This document shows, in pieces, positions 43,058-52,341 of a stretch of DNA of 64,000 nt. Below the pieces are notes generated by a model. It saw nothing but the letters and a program-made list of their open reading frames with translations. It made no database searches and was not told the DNA's origin. The DNA lies in contig NZ_JACHWN010000001.1 in NCBI RefSeq assembly GCF_014191375.1, forward strand, positions 620,001-684,000, given 5' to 3'. Made by a program: the position numbers and the translations under genes. The number at the start of each line of letters is the position of its first letter. Positions within the stretch are counted from its first letter, which is position 1. This stretch comes from Mesorhizobium sp. RMAD-H1 (GTDB lineage Bacteria; Pseudomonadota; Alphaproteobacteria; Rhizobiales; Rhizobiaceae).

Positions 43058-43357
43058 ATGATGAAACATCTTTCTGCTCCCAAACTTATCGCCGTTCTGG
43101 CCGCGCTCGCCGGCACATCGGCTGCGCATGCGGCGACCCTGCCGCTGACGGCTCCGCGAACCGGAACGCTGCTGACGCGCGTGGCCGGCGATTGCGTCGC
43201 GATCGGGCAGCAGGTCGCAAGCCAGCAGGGCGGGACCCTGGCCAAGGCGACGCCGGCCGTGCAGAACGGACGCGACGTCTGCGTCGTCGTAGTGCTGGTT
43301 CCCGGCCGCGATGGCGAACGGCCGCGTCGTGTCGAGGTTGCCGTTCCAGCCAACTGA
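43058..43357 (+). CDS. feuN: FeuN-like small periplasmic modulator
   Basis: A 99-residue exported protein with a Sec signal (APKLIAVLAALAGTSAAHA, cleaved near residue 26) and a short mature part containing two cysteines (GDCVAIG, DVCVVVV). It lies directly upstream of feuP-feuQ. In Sinorhizobium meliloti a small periplasmic protein in this position, FeuN, restrains FeuPQ signalling and its loss is detrimental. The assignment rests on size, export and position rather than sequence search. Two adjacent ATGs (43058, 43061) are possible; the second has better spacing from GAAGG. Confidence 0.72.
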   Translation: MMKHLSAPKLIAVLAALAGTSAAHAATLPLTAPRTGTLLTRVAGDCVAIGQQVASQQGGTLAKATPAVQNGRDVCVVVVLVPGRDGERPRRVEVAVPAN

Positions 43358-43395
43358 CCGGCGGCGGAAATGAGTAACCCATAGGGAGCGGCAAT

Positions 43396-44076
43396 ATGCG
43401 TATCCTCATCATCGAGGACGACAAGGATCTCAACCGGCAGATATCTGAAGCTCTGATCGAAGCAGGCTATGTGGTCGACCGCGCCTATGATGGCGAGGAG
43501 GGGCACTATCTCGGCGATACGGAACCTTATGATGCCGTCGTCCTCGATATCGGCCTGCCGCAGATGGACGGCATCAGCATTCTGGAGCGCTGGCGTCGCG
43601 ATGGGCGCACCATGCCCGTCCTGATGCTGACGGCCCGCGACCGCTGGAGCGACAAGGTTGCCGGCATCGATGCCGGTGCCGACGATTATGTCGCCAAGCC
43701 CTTCCATATCGAGGAGGTGCTGGCGAGGCTGCGGGCTCTCATCCGCCGCGCCGCGGGGCATGCCTCCTCGGAGCTGACCTGCGGGCCGCTGCGTCTCGAC
43801 ACGAAATCCTCGAAAGTCAGTATCGACGGCGTGCCGCTGAAGCTCACCTCGCACGAATTCCGTCTGCTTTCCTATCTCATGCACCATATGGACCAGGTGG
43901 TCTCGCGCAGCGAGCTGGTCGAGCATCTCTATGACCAGGATTTCGACCGCGACTCCAATACGATCGAGGTCTTCGTCGGCCGTCTGCGCAAGAAGATGGG
44001 GCTGGACCTGATCGAGACCGTGCGCGGCATGGGATATCGCATCAGGGCTGACCAGTCGAAGGACGCTCCAAACTGA
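43396..44076 (+). CDS. feuP: Response regulator FeuP (OmpR/PhoP family)
   Basis: A 226-residue OmpR-type regulator. The receiver domain (1-118) has the acidic pocket D8/D9, phosphorylation site Asp51 and the KPF lysine; the winged-helix DNA-binding domain is about 127-222. In S. meliloti FeuPQ is needed for osmoadaptation, cyclic glucan export (ndvA) and symbiosis. The kinase gene follows after two bases and the feuN-like gene precedes by 38 bases, so all three probably form one unit. The ATG at 43396 has GGGAGCGG upstream. Confidence 0.88.
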   Translation: MRILIIEDDKDLNRQISEALIEAGYVVDRAYDGEEGHYLGDTEPYDAVVLDIGLPQMDGISILERWRRDGRTMPVLMLTARDRWSDKVAGIDAGADDYVAKPFHIEEVLARLRALIRRAAGHASSELTCGPLRLDTKSSKVSIDGVPLKLTSHEFRLLSYLMHHMDQVVSRSELVEHLYDQDFDRDSNTIEVFVGRLRKKMGLDLIETVRGMGYRIRADQSKDAPN

Positions 44077-44078
44077 CG

Positions 44079-45482
44079 GTGCTCCGCTTCATCCCGACCT
44101 GGCGCTCGCTGGCGCTGCGGGTCGTCACGCTGTCGACGATATGGGTCATCATCGCGCTCGTGGTCGTCGCCACGGTCATTTCCGCGCTCTATCGCGAGGC
44201 GAGTGAGCGCAGCTTCCAGCGGCTTCTTTCCGCGCATCTCTTCAGCCTCGTCGGTGCCGTCAGCGTCTCGCCCGATGGCGAGCTGCAGGGACGGCCGGAA
44301 CTTGGCGAAATCCGCTATTCCAGCCCGCTTTCCGGCTGGTACTGGTCGGTGGAGCCGGTTTCCGACAATCTGAAGGGCAGGCTTGAATCGCCTTCGCTCG
44401 CCGGCCGCACCATTCCTCAGATGCCGCTCTCAAAGGTTCCGTTCGACCAGTCCTTCACGCGAACCTACACGGAGAAGGGGCTCAAGGGCGAGGAGCTCTC
44501 GGTCGTCGAAACGGAAGTGGTCCTCGACGCGGCCAACCGTGTGGCGCGCTTCCGCGTGATGGGAAATCTGAGCGAGGTGAAGAAGGAGATCCGTGATTTC
44601 CGCAACACGCTCTATACCTATCTCGGCATCTTCGGCCTGGGCAGCATCCTCATCAACGCGGCCATCATCCTCTTCGGCCTGCGTCCCCTCGACCGGGTGC
44701 GCGCTTCGCTCGCCAATATCCGCGAAGGCCGTTCGGCGCGCGTCGACGGTGCCTTGCCGACCGAGATCGCGCCTCTGGCGCAGGAGATGAACGCGCTCAT
44801 CGAGAACAACCGCCGCATCGTCGAGCGCTCGCGCACGCAGGTCGGCAATCTCGCCCATTCCCTGAAGACTCCGCTTTCCGTCCTGGTCAATGAAGGCCGC
44901 AGCATCGGCGGCGAGAAGGGCAGGGTGGTCGTCGAGCAGAGCCAGGCCATGCAGGTCCAGGTCCAGCATTATCTGCAGCGCGCCCGCATCGCCGCCCAGC
45001 GCGACAGCGTCGTCTTCCGCACGCCTGTTGTGCCGGTCCTGGAGCGGATGATCCGCGTGACCGCGAAGCTGAATCCGAGTTATAAGATCAGCTTCGACAA
45101 CAATCTCCCAAACGCCGTCTTCGCCGGCGAGCGAGAGGATTTCGAGGAGATTGTCGGCAATCTGATGGAGAACGCCGCGAAATGGGGGCGCTCGATCATA
45201 AAGGTCAGCCTTGCGCCGGCGCGTTTCGAGGGGAAGGCCGATATGCCGCCGCATGCGGGCTTCGAGGTCTCCATCGAGGACAATGGGCCGGGCCTCGCGC
45301 CGGAAAAGATCAAGGAGGCGCTCATGCGCGGACACCGCCTCGATGAAACCAAGCCAGGCACCGGCCTTGGCCTTTCCATCGTACAGGATACGGTGCGCGA
45401 ATATGGCGGTACCCTCCGGCTCGAGAAATCGCCGCTGGGTGGCCTTGCCGCACGGATCGTACTACCTCTTGTTGAAAATTGA
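44079..45482 (+). CDS. feuQ: Sensor histidine kinase FeuQ
   Basis: A 467-residue kinase with TM1 at about 14-36, a periplasmic sensor domain (37-182), TM2 at 183-200, then HAMP, HisKA with His260 in NLAHSLKTPLSVL and a HATPase domain with the EDNGPGL G1 box and GTGLGLSI G2 box. The PhoQ-like organisation fits FeuQ. It starts with GTG at 44079, two bases after the feuP stop. The periplasmic domain would be the contact site for the FeuN-like protein. Confidence 0.88.
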   Translation: MLRFIPTWRSLALRVVTLSTIWVIIALVVVATVISALYREASERSFQRLLSAHLFSLVGAVSVSPDGELQGRPELGEIRYSSPLSGWYWSVEPVSDNLKGRLESPSLAGRTIPQMPLSKVPFDQSFTRTYTEKGLKGEELSVVETEVVLDAANRVARFRVMGNLSEVKKEIRDFRNTLYTYLGIFGLGSILINAAIILFGLRPLDRVRASLANIREGRSARVDGALPTEIAPLAQEMNALIENNRRIVERSRTQVGNLAHSLKTPLSVLVNEGRSIGGEKGRVVVEQSQAMQVQVQHYLQRARIAAQRDSVVFRTPVVPVLERMIRVTAKLNPSYKISFDNNLPNAVFAGEREDFEEIVGNLMENAAKWGRSIIKVSLAPARFEGKADMPPHAGFEVSIEDNGPGLAPEKIKEALMRGHRLDETKPGTGLGLSIVQDTVREYGGTLRLEKSPLGGLAARIVLPLVEN

Positions 45483-45573
45483 TCGTTGTCATCTGCGTAC
45501 ATATGGTTAGAACGCTTGACATAAGCTCCGGCAAACATTCGATTATTCATCATCAGATCAAATTGGGATCACC

Positions 45574-46014
45574 ATGAAGCCTGTTGTTGCACCGATCGCG
45601 CTCTTCATCGCACTGTTCAGCCTGTCTGCATGCAGCACGATTTCCGGGCCGAAACCCGCCGTGAACCCGAACACGACGCCGGCGAATGTGCCGGCGGGCA
45701 GCGGGGTCGGCTCGGGCGTATTGGGTGCATTGGGCAACGGGCTCCTTGGCGCGTCGGCCAGCCGTCTTGACCCGGCGTCCCGCAAAAAGGCGCTCGAGGC
45801 CGAATACAGGGCGCTGGAATATGCGCCGGTCGGCCAGGTGACGAACTGGAAGAGCGGTTCCGGATCGGGAGATGTGGTCGCCGCCCAGCCCTATCAGGTG
45901 GGATCGCAGAATTGCCGGCAATACACGCATACTTTCACGATCGATGGCGCCCCGCAGACGATGCGCGGAACTGCCTGCCGCAATCCCGACGGCAGCTGGA
46001 CGCCGCTGACATAG
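45574..46014 (+). CDS. Surface lipoprotein, 17-kDa antigen/Omp17-like
   Basis: A 146-residue lipoprotein: the lipobox LSAC ends at Cys20, followed by a Pro-rich linker, a Gly-rich hydrophobic stretch (GSGVGSGVLGALGNGLLGAS, about 42-61) typical of the rickettsial 17-kDa antigen and Omp17 families, and a C-terminal beta domain with QNCRQYTHTF and GTACRNPDGSW motifs carrying two cysteines. Likely outer-membrane attached. It is preceded by 91 bases with no other gene; the following 188 bases contain only a short GC palindrome (46048-46065). Confidence 0.85.
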   Translation: MKPVVAPIALFIALFSLSACSTISGPKPAVNPNTTPANVPAGSGVGSGVLGALGNGLLGASASRLDPASRKKALEAEYRALEYAPVGQVTNWKSGSGSGDVVAAQPYQVGSQNCRQYTHTFTIDGAPQTMRGTACRNPDGSWTPLT

Positions 46015-46202
46015 GGCAGGGCCCGTGTCCCCTCAACGATAGGGTCCGGGTGGGCTAGCCCGCCCTGGATTGGGCGTGTTGGCTGAAACGAGCCGCATCC
46101 GGCGTTCCTTCACGTCCTTGATCCACCGCAATTTGCGGCGAATTGCCCTATTCGTCCGGTTCCAGTTGGATTCACTGCGTCAGGCGATTATGTCTTGCCC
46201 GC

Positions 46203-47333
46203 ATGGAATTCTGGCTGATCGCGGTCCTTTTGACATTCGCTGCAACGCTTGCGGTTCTTCTGCCGTTGACGCGGCGGAGAGCTGCGAATCTCGCTGACGG
46301 GCAGTATGATCTTGAAGTCTATCGCGATCAGATGCGCGAAGTGGAGGCCGATGCCGCCCGCGGCCTGATCGACCAGCAGAGCGCGGAACAGGCCCGCGCC
46401 GAAATCGCCCGCCGCATGCTGAAGGCGGAGCATGAGGCCGGGCAGGGCGGCTCCAGGTTTTCGGGCGGGCAGGGCGCACGCTGGACCATTCTTTCGGCTG
46501 TTCTCTCCGTTCCGCTGATCGCGTGGGGTCTTTACGCGTTGACGGGCTCTCCCGATATGCCCGCTCAGCCGCTGGCCGAGCGCATGGCCAGCAATCCGGC
46601 GGATGGCTCGGTCGGCGAGCTGATCGCCAGGGCGGAAGCGCATCTGGCGGAAAACCCCGACGACGGCCGGGGCTGGGATGTGCTTGCGCCGGTCTACCTG
46701 CGTCTGGGGCGTGGCGACGATGCGGTCAATGCCTATAGAAATGCGATCAGGCTGCAGGGTGAATCAGCCGGGCGTGCGCTTGGTCTCGGAGAGGCGCTTG
46801 CGACCGTTGCCGGCGGAACCATCACCGGCGATGCGCAAGCCATGTTCGAGCGGGCCGCGGCGCTGGATCCCAACGATATCCGGCCACGGTTCATGATCGC
46901 CAGGGGGCTGATGCAGGAAGGCAAGAATGGCGAGGCAGCGGACATGCTGCAGGCCTTCCTCGACAAGGCGCCAACTGATGCGCCCTGGCGGGATCAGCTC
47001 AAGACGGTGATCGACAGGATCAGGAATCCCGCCGCCGTCGAGGCCAGCGGACCCGATCAGGCGGATATCGACGCGGCTGCCGGGATGAACGCGGAAGACC
47101 GCAATGCGATGATCAATTCGATGGTTGCAAGTCTCGACGAGCGGCTGAAGCAGAACCCCGATGATCTGGAGGGCTGGAAGCGGCTCGTCCAGTCTTATCT
47201 GGTCCTGAACCGGCGCGACGATGCGCTTGCGGCGCTCAAGCGCGGCAGCGATGCATTGGCCGGAGAAAAGCGCAGTGATCTGGCGGCCTTCGCCAAGGGA
47301 CTTGGATTGGAGTTGACGGAGACAATGCCGTGA
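46203..47333 (+). CDS. cycH: Cytochrome c maturation protein CcmI (CycH)
   Basis: A 376-residue CcmI with an N-terminal membrane helix (2-21), a cytoplasmic heptad segment (about 30-75, [20 protein letters not shown]), a second membrane helix (about 95-114) and a periplasmic TPR domain (from about 135). It binds apocytochrome C-termini and delivers them to the haem lyase. The ATG at 46203 gives the correct N-terminus; upstream ATG 46143 is not supported. It overlaps cycJ by 4 bases (GTGA). Confidence 0.93.
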   Translation: MEFWLIAVLLTFAATLAVLLPLTRRRAANLADGQYDLEVYRDQMREVEADAARGLIDQQSAEQARAEIARRMLKAEHEAGQGGSRFSGGQGARWTILSAVLSVPLIAWGLYALTGSPDMPAQPLAERMASNPADGSVGELIARAEAHLAENPDDGRGWDVLAPVYLRLGRGDDAVNAYRNAIRLQGESAGRALGLGEALATVAGGTITGDAQAMFERAAALDPNDIRPRFMIARGLMQEGKNGEAADMLQAFLDKAPTDAPWRDQLKTVIDRIRNPAAVEASGPDQADIDAAAGMNAEDRNAMINSMVASLDERLKQNPDDLEGWKRLVQSYLVLNRRDDALAALKRGSDALAGEKRSDLAAFAKGLGLELTETMP

Positions 47334-47764
47334 GCCGCAAACAGAAACGCCTTGCCGTCATTGTAGGTGCGCTGGGAGTGCTGGCGCTCGCGGTGGCTCT
47401 GGTGTTGGTCGCCTTCAGCCAGGACATACGCTACTTTCGCACGCCTTCGGATCTGACGACGCAGGATATGACATCCGACGCGCGGTTCCGCCTCGGCGGC
47501 CTGGTGGAGAAGGGAACGGTGGTGCGCGGTGCCGGAACGCAGGTTCAATTTGCGGTTACCGACACGATCAGGAGCGTGAAAGTCGTCTATGATGGCATCC
47601 TGCCCGATCTCTTCCGGGAGGAGCAGGGCGTCGTCACGGAGGGGCGCTTCGGGCCGGACGGGACATTCGTCGCCGACAGCGTGCTCGCCAAGCATGACGA
47701 AAACTACATGCCGAAGGATGTTGCCGACAGCCTGAAGGAAAAGGGCGTCTGGCAAGGCAATTGA
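47330..47764 (+). CDS. cycJ: Haem chaperone CcmE (CycJ)
   Basis: A 144-residue periplasmic haem chaperone with an N-terminal membrane anchor (about 8-29), a beta-barrel OB domain, and the covalent haem attachment site His122 followed by Tyr126 (HDENY). It carries haem from CcmC to the CcmF-CcmH complex. The start is GTG at 47330, overlapping the cycH stop. Confidence 0.95.
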   Translation: MSRKQKRLAVIVGALGVLALAVALVLVAFSQDIRYFRTPSDLTTQDMTSDARFRLGGLVEKGTVVRGAGTQVQFAVTDTIRSVKVVYDGILPDLFREEQGVVTEGRFGPDGTFVADSVLAKHDENYMPKDVADSLKEKGVWQGN

Positions 47765-47799
47765 TGGGCTGGTGGCCCAAATAGCAGGCGGTATTGCAC

Positions 47800-49791
47800 A
47801 TGACGATAGAGATCGGGCATTTCGCACTGGTTCTGGCACTGGCGCTTTCCCTCGTGCAGTCGATCCTGCCGGTGGTCGGCGCCTGGCAGCGCGATCAGAG
47901 GATGATGACGGTCGCCGTGCCGGCGGCCTTTGCGGTCTTTGCCCTGATCGCCCTGTCTTTCGCGATGCTCGTCCACGCCTATGTCGTCTCGGATTTCTCG
48001 GTTCTCAACGTCGTCGAGAACTCGCACTCGCAGAAGCCGCTGCTCTATAAGATCACCGGCGTCTGGGGCAATCACGAGGGCTCCATGCTCTTGTGGGTGC
48101 TGATCCTGGCCTTCTTCGGTGCCCTGGTCGCCTATTTCGGCAGCAATCTTCCTCCTGCCTTGAAAGCCAATGTGCTCGGCGTGCATGGCTGGATCGGCAC
48201 GGCCTTTCTCCTCTTCATCGTCGCTACCTCCAATCCGTTCGCGCGCGTCGCTCAGGCGCCGCTGGAAGGACAGGATTTGAACCCGATCCTGCAGGATATC
48301 GGCCTCGCCATTCATCCGCCGCTTCTCTATCTCGGCTATGTCGGCTTTTCCGTCTGCTTTTCCTTCGCCGTCGCCGCTCTCATCGAGGGCCGGATCGATG
48401 CTGCATGGGCGCGTTGGGTGCGGCCATGGACGCTGACGGCCTGGATGTTCCTTACCGGCGGCATAGCCATGGGCTCCTACTGGGCCTATTACGAGCTGGG
48501 CTGGGGCGGCTGGTGGTTCTGGGATCCGGTCGAAAACGCTTCCTTCATGCCATGGCTCGCCGGTACGGCCCTCCTGCATTCGGCCCTCGTCATGGAAAAG
48601 CGCTCGGCGCTCAAGATCTGGACGGTGCTGCTGGCGCTTCTCACCTTCTCGCTGTCGCTGCTCGGCACCTTCCTCGTGCGCTCGGGCGTGCTGACTTCGG
48701 TTCATACCTTCGCCACGGATCCGGGGCGCGGGCTGTTCATTCTGGCGATCCTCACCCTCTTTATCGGCGGCTCCCTCACGCTGTTCGCCTTCCGCGCGCA
48801 AAACCTGTCGAGCGGAGGCCTCTTCCAGCCGATCTCGCGTGAAGGCGCGCTGGTCCTGAACAATCTGTTCCTGACCACGGCGACGGCGACCGTGCTGGTC
48901 GGCACGCTTTACCCGCTGCTTCTCGAGGCCCTGACCGGCGATAAGATTTCCGTCGGAGCGCCTTTCTTCAACATGACCTTCGGTCCGCTGATGATCCCGC
49001 TGCTTGCCGCGGTGCCTTTTGGGCCGCTCCTCGCTTGGAAGCGTGGCGATCTCCTTGGCGTCGGCCAGCGGCTGCTGACGGCCTTTGCCCTGGCGCTGCT
49101 CGCCACCGGCTTCATCCTCTACCGCACGTCCGCCGGCCATGTGCTGGCGGCCTTCGGCATCGGCCTTGCCGTCTGGGTGATGGCGGGGAGCCTCACCGAT
49201 CTGGCGCTCAAGGCCGGCATCGGCAAGGTTCCTCCTGCAACTGCGCTTGCCCGCTTCATTGGCCTGCCGCGCTCCGTCTTCGGCACGGCGCTCGCCCATT
49301 TCGGTCTCGGCGTCACCCTGCTTGGCATCGTCGGCGTCACTACCTTCGGTACGGAGCAGGTGGTGGCGATGAAACCGGGCGAAATCCTGCCGGTCGCCGG
49401 CTACCGGCTGCGCTATGACGGGCTCACCCCGGCAACCGGGCCCAACTACACCGAGCAGCAGGGACGCTTCGCTCTCCTCGACGGCAGCGCCCGGCAGGTC
49501 GATACCATCGTCTCGGCCAGGCGCTTCTATCCGGCGCGCCGCATGCCGACCACCGAGGCCGGTATCGTCACCCATGGCGTCAACCAGTTCTATATATCGC
49601 TGGGCGATGACCTGGCCGCCGGCGGCATCGTGGTGCGCGTCTGGTGGAAACCGCTCGTTACGCTGATCTGGCTCGGCGCGCTCATGATGATGGTGGGCGG
49701 CTTCGTCTCGCTGCTGGATCGGCGCCTGCGGGTGGGAGCGCCGGCGCGGCGCAAGGCTGTGCAGACAGGTAGCACGGAGATGGCGACGTGA
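47800..49791 (+). CDS. cycK: Haem lyase CcmF (CycK)
   Basis: A 663-residue multispanning inner-membrane protein with the tryptophan-rich WWD haem-handling motif (GWGGWWFWDPVENASFMPW, residues about 230-250) and conserved external histidines (NHEGSMLLW, LAIHPP). It joins haem to CxxCH apocytochromes. The ATG at 47800 has AGGCGG upstream; an in-frame TTG sits six bases before. The operon is interrupted after this gene by a palindromic repeat. Confidence 0.95.
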   Translation: MTIEIGHFALVLALALSLVQSILPVVGAWQRDQRMMTVAVPAAFAVFALIALSFAMLVHAYVVSDFSVLNVVENSHSQKPLLYKITGVWGNHEGSMLLWVLILAFFGALVAYFGSNLPPALKANVLGVHGWIGTAFLLFIVATSNPFARVAQAPLEGQDLNPILQDIGLAIHPPLLYLGYVGFSVCFSFAVAALIEGRIDAAWARWVRPWTLTAWMFLTGGIAMGSYWAYYELGWGGWWFWDPVENASFMPWLAGTALLHSALVMEKRSALKIWTVLLALLTFSLSLLGTFLVRSGVLTSVHTFATDPGRGLFILAILTLFIGGSLTLFAFRAQNLSSGGLFQPISREGALVLNNLFLTTATATVLVGTLYPLLLEALTGDKISVGAPFFNMTFGPLMIPLLAAVPFGPLLAWKRGDLLGVGQRLLTAFALALLATGFILYRTSAGHVLAAFGIGLAVWVMAGSLTDLALKAGIGKVPPATALARFIGLPRSVFGTALAHFGLGVTLLGIVGVTTFGTEQVVAMKPGEILPVAGYRLRYDGLTPATGPNYTEQQGRFALLDGSARQVDTIVSARRFYPARRMPTTEAGIVTHGVNQFYISLGDDLAAGGIVVRVWWKPLVTLIWLGALMMMVGGFVSLLDRRLRVGAPARRKAVQTGSTEMAT

Positions 49792-49800
49792 TGGAAGCGT

Positions 49801-49980
49801 TGGAGCGAGGCAGCCCCCTCTGGCCTGCCGGCCATCTTCCCCTCAAGGGGGGAGATTACGCCTTCATCGACGTTCGGCACCGGTTGCAGACGTTGAAGGA
49901 TGAAGGCCGAACCTCAAGTCAGCCAATCTCCCCCCTTGAGGGGGAGATGCCCGGCAGGGCAGAGGGGGGTGAGGCGACAG
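49801..49980. repeat. RIME-like palindromic element (copy 3), between cycK and cycL
   Basis: Left half CAGCCCCCTCTGGCCTGCCGG and right half ending GCCCGGCAGGGCAGAGGGGG, with inner CTTCCCCTCAAGGGGGGAG and CTCCCCCCTTGAGGGGGAG hairpins. It fills the whole gap between two genes normally adjacent in this operon. Its outer ends diverge more than those of copies 1, 2 and 4. Confidence 0.83.
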
Positions 49981-50008
49981 GCGAATCCATTGAAGCAGGA
50001 ATCACCTG

Positions 50009-50464
50009 ATGAAAACGCTTGCCCTCGCTCTCATCCTCCTATCCATCACCGCCGCCCATGCCGTGACGCCTGACGAGATCCTGTCCGATCCTGCGCTGGA
50101 GAGCCGTGCCCGCGCGATTTCGGCCGAACTGCGCTGCATGGTCTGCCAGAACCAGTCCATCGACGATTCCAATGCCGAGCTCGCCAAGGACCTGCGGGTT
50201 CTCGTGCGCGAGCGGCTGAAGGCCGGCGATACCGACGAGGAGGTACTCGACTTTGTCGTGGCACGCTATGGCGAGTTCGTCCTCCTGAAGCCGCGGCTGG
50301 AACCCAGGACCATTCTTCTATGGAGCTTCCCGGTCGTTATTCTGTTGATCGGCGGCGGGTTCCTCATCGTCTCAGCGCGACGCAGGACGGCGGCGCAAAT
50401 CCCGCCCCTTTCCGACGATGAGCGCCGCAGGCTCGACGAGCTCATGAGGGACGAAGGAGCGTAG
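50009..50464 (+). CDS. cycL: Cytochrome c maturation thiol protein CcmH (CycL)
   Basis: A 151-residue protein with a Sec signal (1-18), the redox pair Cys43/Cys46 in [10 protein letters not shown], and a C-terminal membrane anchor (about 105-125). It reduces the CxxCH cysteines of apocytochromes before haem attachment. The ATG at 50009 lies 28 bases after the palindromic repeat. Confidence 0.95.
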   Translation: MKTLALALILLSITAAHAVTPDEILSDPALESRARAISAELRCMVCQNQSIDDSNAELAKDLRVLVRERLKAGDTDEEVLDFVVARYGEFVLLKPRLEPRTILLWSFPVVILLIGGGFLIVSARRRTAAQIPPLSDDERRRLDELMRDEGA

Positions 50465-50473
50465 CAAATCGGA

Positions 50474-50557
50474 AACCTTACCAAACTTTCATGTTACGGA
50501 AATTAACCGGTAAGGTTGTCGGCATTATCTCTGGTGCTCATCTAGTACCCATCTAGT
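50474..50557. promoter_or_regulatory. Candidate regulatory repeats upstream of degP
   Basis: Inverted repeat AACCTTACC (50474-50482) / GGTAAGGTT (50509-50517), then the direct repeat CATCTAGT at 50539-50546 and 50550-50557 with an 11-bp period. The direct repeat has the phasing of OmpR-family binding sites. No T-tract, so not an obvious terminator. The function is inferred. Confidence 0.45.
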
Positions 50558-50603
50558 GCTCAACGGTCGTCCGGCCGCCCTGTTAATGCCCAAGGAGATT
50601 CCG

Positions 50604-52136
50604 ATGCCGAAAGAAAAATCCCCGTTCCTCTACCGCAAGAGCATCATCGCCGTGGCGATGACCTCGGCGCTCGCCGGTGCGGTTCTGGCGAACGGGCCGC
50701 TCAGCGCCATCATCCCAGCCCATGCCGATCCCGTCAGCGTCAATGGCCCCGCGCAGCCGGGCTTTGCCGATGTTGTGGCGCAGGTCAGCCCCGCGGTCGT
50801 CAGCGTGCGCGTCAAGAGCGATGTGCAGACGACGTCCGACAGCGGGCCCAGCTTCTTCTCGGGGCCGGGCTTCGATCAGCTTCCGGACGGTCATCCGCTG
50901 AAGCGCTTCTTCCGCGAGTTCGGCGATGGCCAGTGGAGCCGTCCGGACGGCAAGCCGAACCGAAGGGACAATCGTCCGGGTCGCGTCCGTCCGGTCGCAC
51001 AGGGGTCCGGCTTCTTCATTTCCGATGACGGCTATGTCGTCACCAACAACCACGTTGTGGCCGATGGCGATGCCTACTCGGTGGTCCTCAACGACGGGAC
51101 GGAGCTCGATGCCAAGCTGGTCGGCACCGATCCGCGCACCGATCTCGCCGTCCTCAAGATCGATCCCAAGGGCCGCAAGTTCACCTATGTGGCCTTCGGG
51201 GATGACAACAAGGTCCGCGTCGGCGACTGGGTGGTCGCTGTCGGCAATCCGTTCGGCCTTGGCGGAACGGTGACGGCGGGCATCGTCTCGGCGCGCGGTC
51301 GCGATATCGGCGCCGGCCCGTATGACGATTTCATCCAGATCGACGCGGCGGTCAACCGCGGCAACTCCGGTGGTCCCGCCTTCAACCAGCAGGGCCAGGT
51401 GATCGGCATCAACACCGCCATCTTCTCGCCTTCCGGCGGCAGCGTCGGCATCGCCTTCGCCATCCCCGCCTCGACGGCGAAGCAGGTGGTCGATCAGATC
51501 ATCAAGACCGGCTCCGTCCAGCGCGGCTGGATCGGCGTGCAGATTCAGCCGGTCACCAAGGAAATCGCCGAGTCGCTCGGACTTTCCGAGGCGAAGGGCG
51601 CGATCGTTGCTTCGCCGCAGGATGACGGGCCGGCAGCGAAAGCCGGCATCCAGGCGGGCGACGTCATCACCGCCGTCAATGGCGAGACGGTCGAGAACCC
51701 GCGTGATCTCGCCCGCAAGGTTGCGGCGATCAAGCCGGGAGACAAGGCGGAGCTGACGGTATGGCGCAAGAACGAGGCCCAGACCATCGACGTGACGATC
51801 GCCTCCATGCCGAAGAGCGAGCAGCAGGCGAGCACGGAGACGCCGTCCCAGCCGGGCGATGGTGAAACGCTCGACGACTATGGCCTCACCGTCGTTCCCT
51901 CGGAAGACGGCAAGGGCGTCGTGGTCACGGATGTCGATCCCGACAGCGACGCGGCTGACAAGGGTATCAACTCGGGCGATATCATTGTCACCGTCAACAA
52001 CAAGCCGGTAAAGGACATTGGCGACATCAACGCCGCGATCAAGGATGCCGAAAAGGCGGGTCGCCGCGCGGTGCTTCTGCAGGTGCAGACCAACGACCAG
52101 AGCCGCTTCGTCGCACTTCCGATCGCTAAGGGCTAA
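50604..52136 (+). CDS. degP: DegP/HtrA (Do family) periplasmic serine protease
   Basis: A 510-residue envelope stress protease and chaperone with an N-terminal signal (about 1-42, ending IPAHADP), a trypsin-like domain with His150 (TNNHVV), Asp180 (RTDLAV) and Ser255 (GNSGGPAF), and two PDZ domains (about 291-385 and 415-505). Family role: degrades misfolded periplasmic proteins. The ATG at 50604 has AAGGAG upstream; an earlier in-frame ATG (50556) adds sequence that would obscure the signal peptide. It follows the cyc operon, as is common in rhizobia. Confidence 0.94.
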   Translation: MPKEKSPFLYRKSIIAVAMTSALAGAVLANGPLSAIIPAHADPVSVNGPAQPGFADVVAQVSPAVVSVRVKSDVQTTSDSGPSFFSGPGFDQLPDGHPLKRFFREFGDGQWSRPDGKPNRRDNRPGRVRPVAQGSGFFISDDGYVVTNNHVVADGDAYSVVLNDGTELDAKLVGTDPRTDLAVLKIDPKGRKFTYVAFGDDNKVRVGDWVVAVGNPFGLGGTVTAGIVSARGRDIGAGPYDDFIQIDAAVNRGNSGGPAFNQQGQVIGINTAIFSPSGGSVGIAFAIPASTAKQVVDQIIKTGSVQRGWIGVQIQPVTKEIAESLGLSEAKGAIVASPQDDGPAAKAGIQAGDVITAVNGETVENPRDLARKVAAIKPGDKAELTVWRKNEAQTIDVTIASMPKSEQQASTETPSQPGDGETLDDYGLTVVPSEDGKGVVVTDVDPDSDAADKGINSGDIIVTVNNKPVKDIGDINAAIKDAEKAGRRAVLLQVQTNDQSRFVALPIAKG

Positions 52137-52260
52137 GCACAGGCGGGCCGGAGACTTGTATTCCAGTCTTCCGTCTCCGGCACCCTTTCCTGTGTGGTTT
52201 GGGCAGTGTATCGGAAGTGCAGGGCAGCGGGTCGCCAATGATCCGCTGCCCGTCTCGATA

Positions 52261-52341
52261 GTGAGATAGAGAATAGTGAGATAGTGAACCGTAGCAAAAT
52301 TCACTACTCTCTATCTCACTGTTCACTACTCTCTATCTCAC
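52261..52341. repeat. Repeat array and potential alternate hairpins at a response-regulator start
   Basis: Two tandem 22-bp units, TTCACTACTCTCTATCTCAC plus a two-base spacer, at 52300-52321 and 52322-52341, end one base before an ATG. An inverted copy with one mismatch, GTGAGATAGAGAATAGTGA, lies at 52261-52279, followed by a partial copy (52276-52288). The inverted copy can pair with either direct copy, giving two mutually exclusive stems of about 19 bp. Confidence 0.85.

Noticed and set aside
46048-46065. GGGTGGGC-TA-GCCCGCCC palindrome after the lipoprotein gene
   Set aside because: A tidy palindrome but a single copy, without T-run or clear promoter context; function cannot be assigned.
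47704-49575. 623-codon open frame opposite cycK
   Set aside because: Antisense shadow; composition dominated by Arg, Gly and Glu, with no domain.
49788-50009. 73-codon frame between cycK and cycL
   Set aside because: It is translation of the palindromic repeat element.
52147-52181. Hairpin GCCGGAGAC/GTCTCCGGC after degP as an intrinsic terminator
   Set aside because: The stem is good but the loop is 17 bases and no T-tract follows; termination is not supported.
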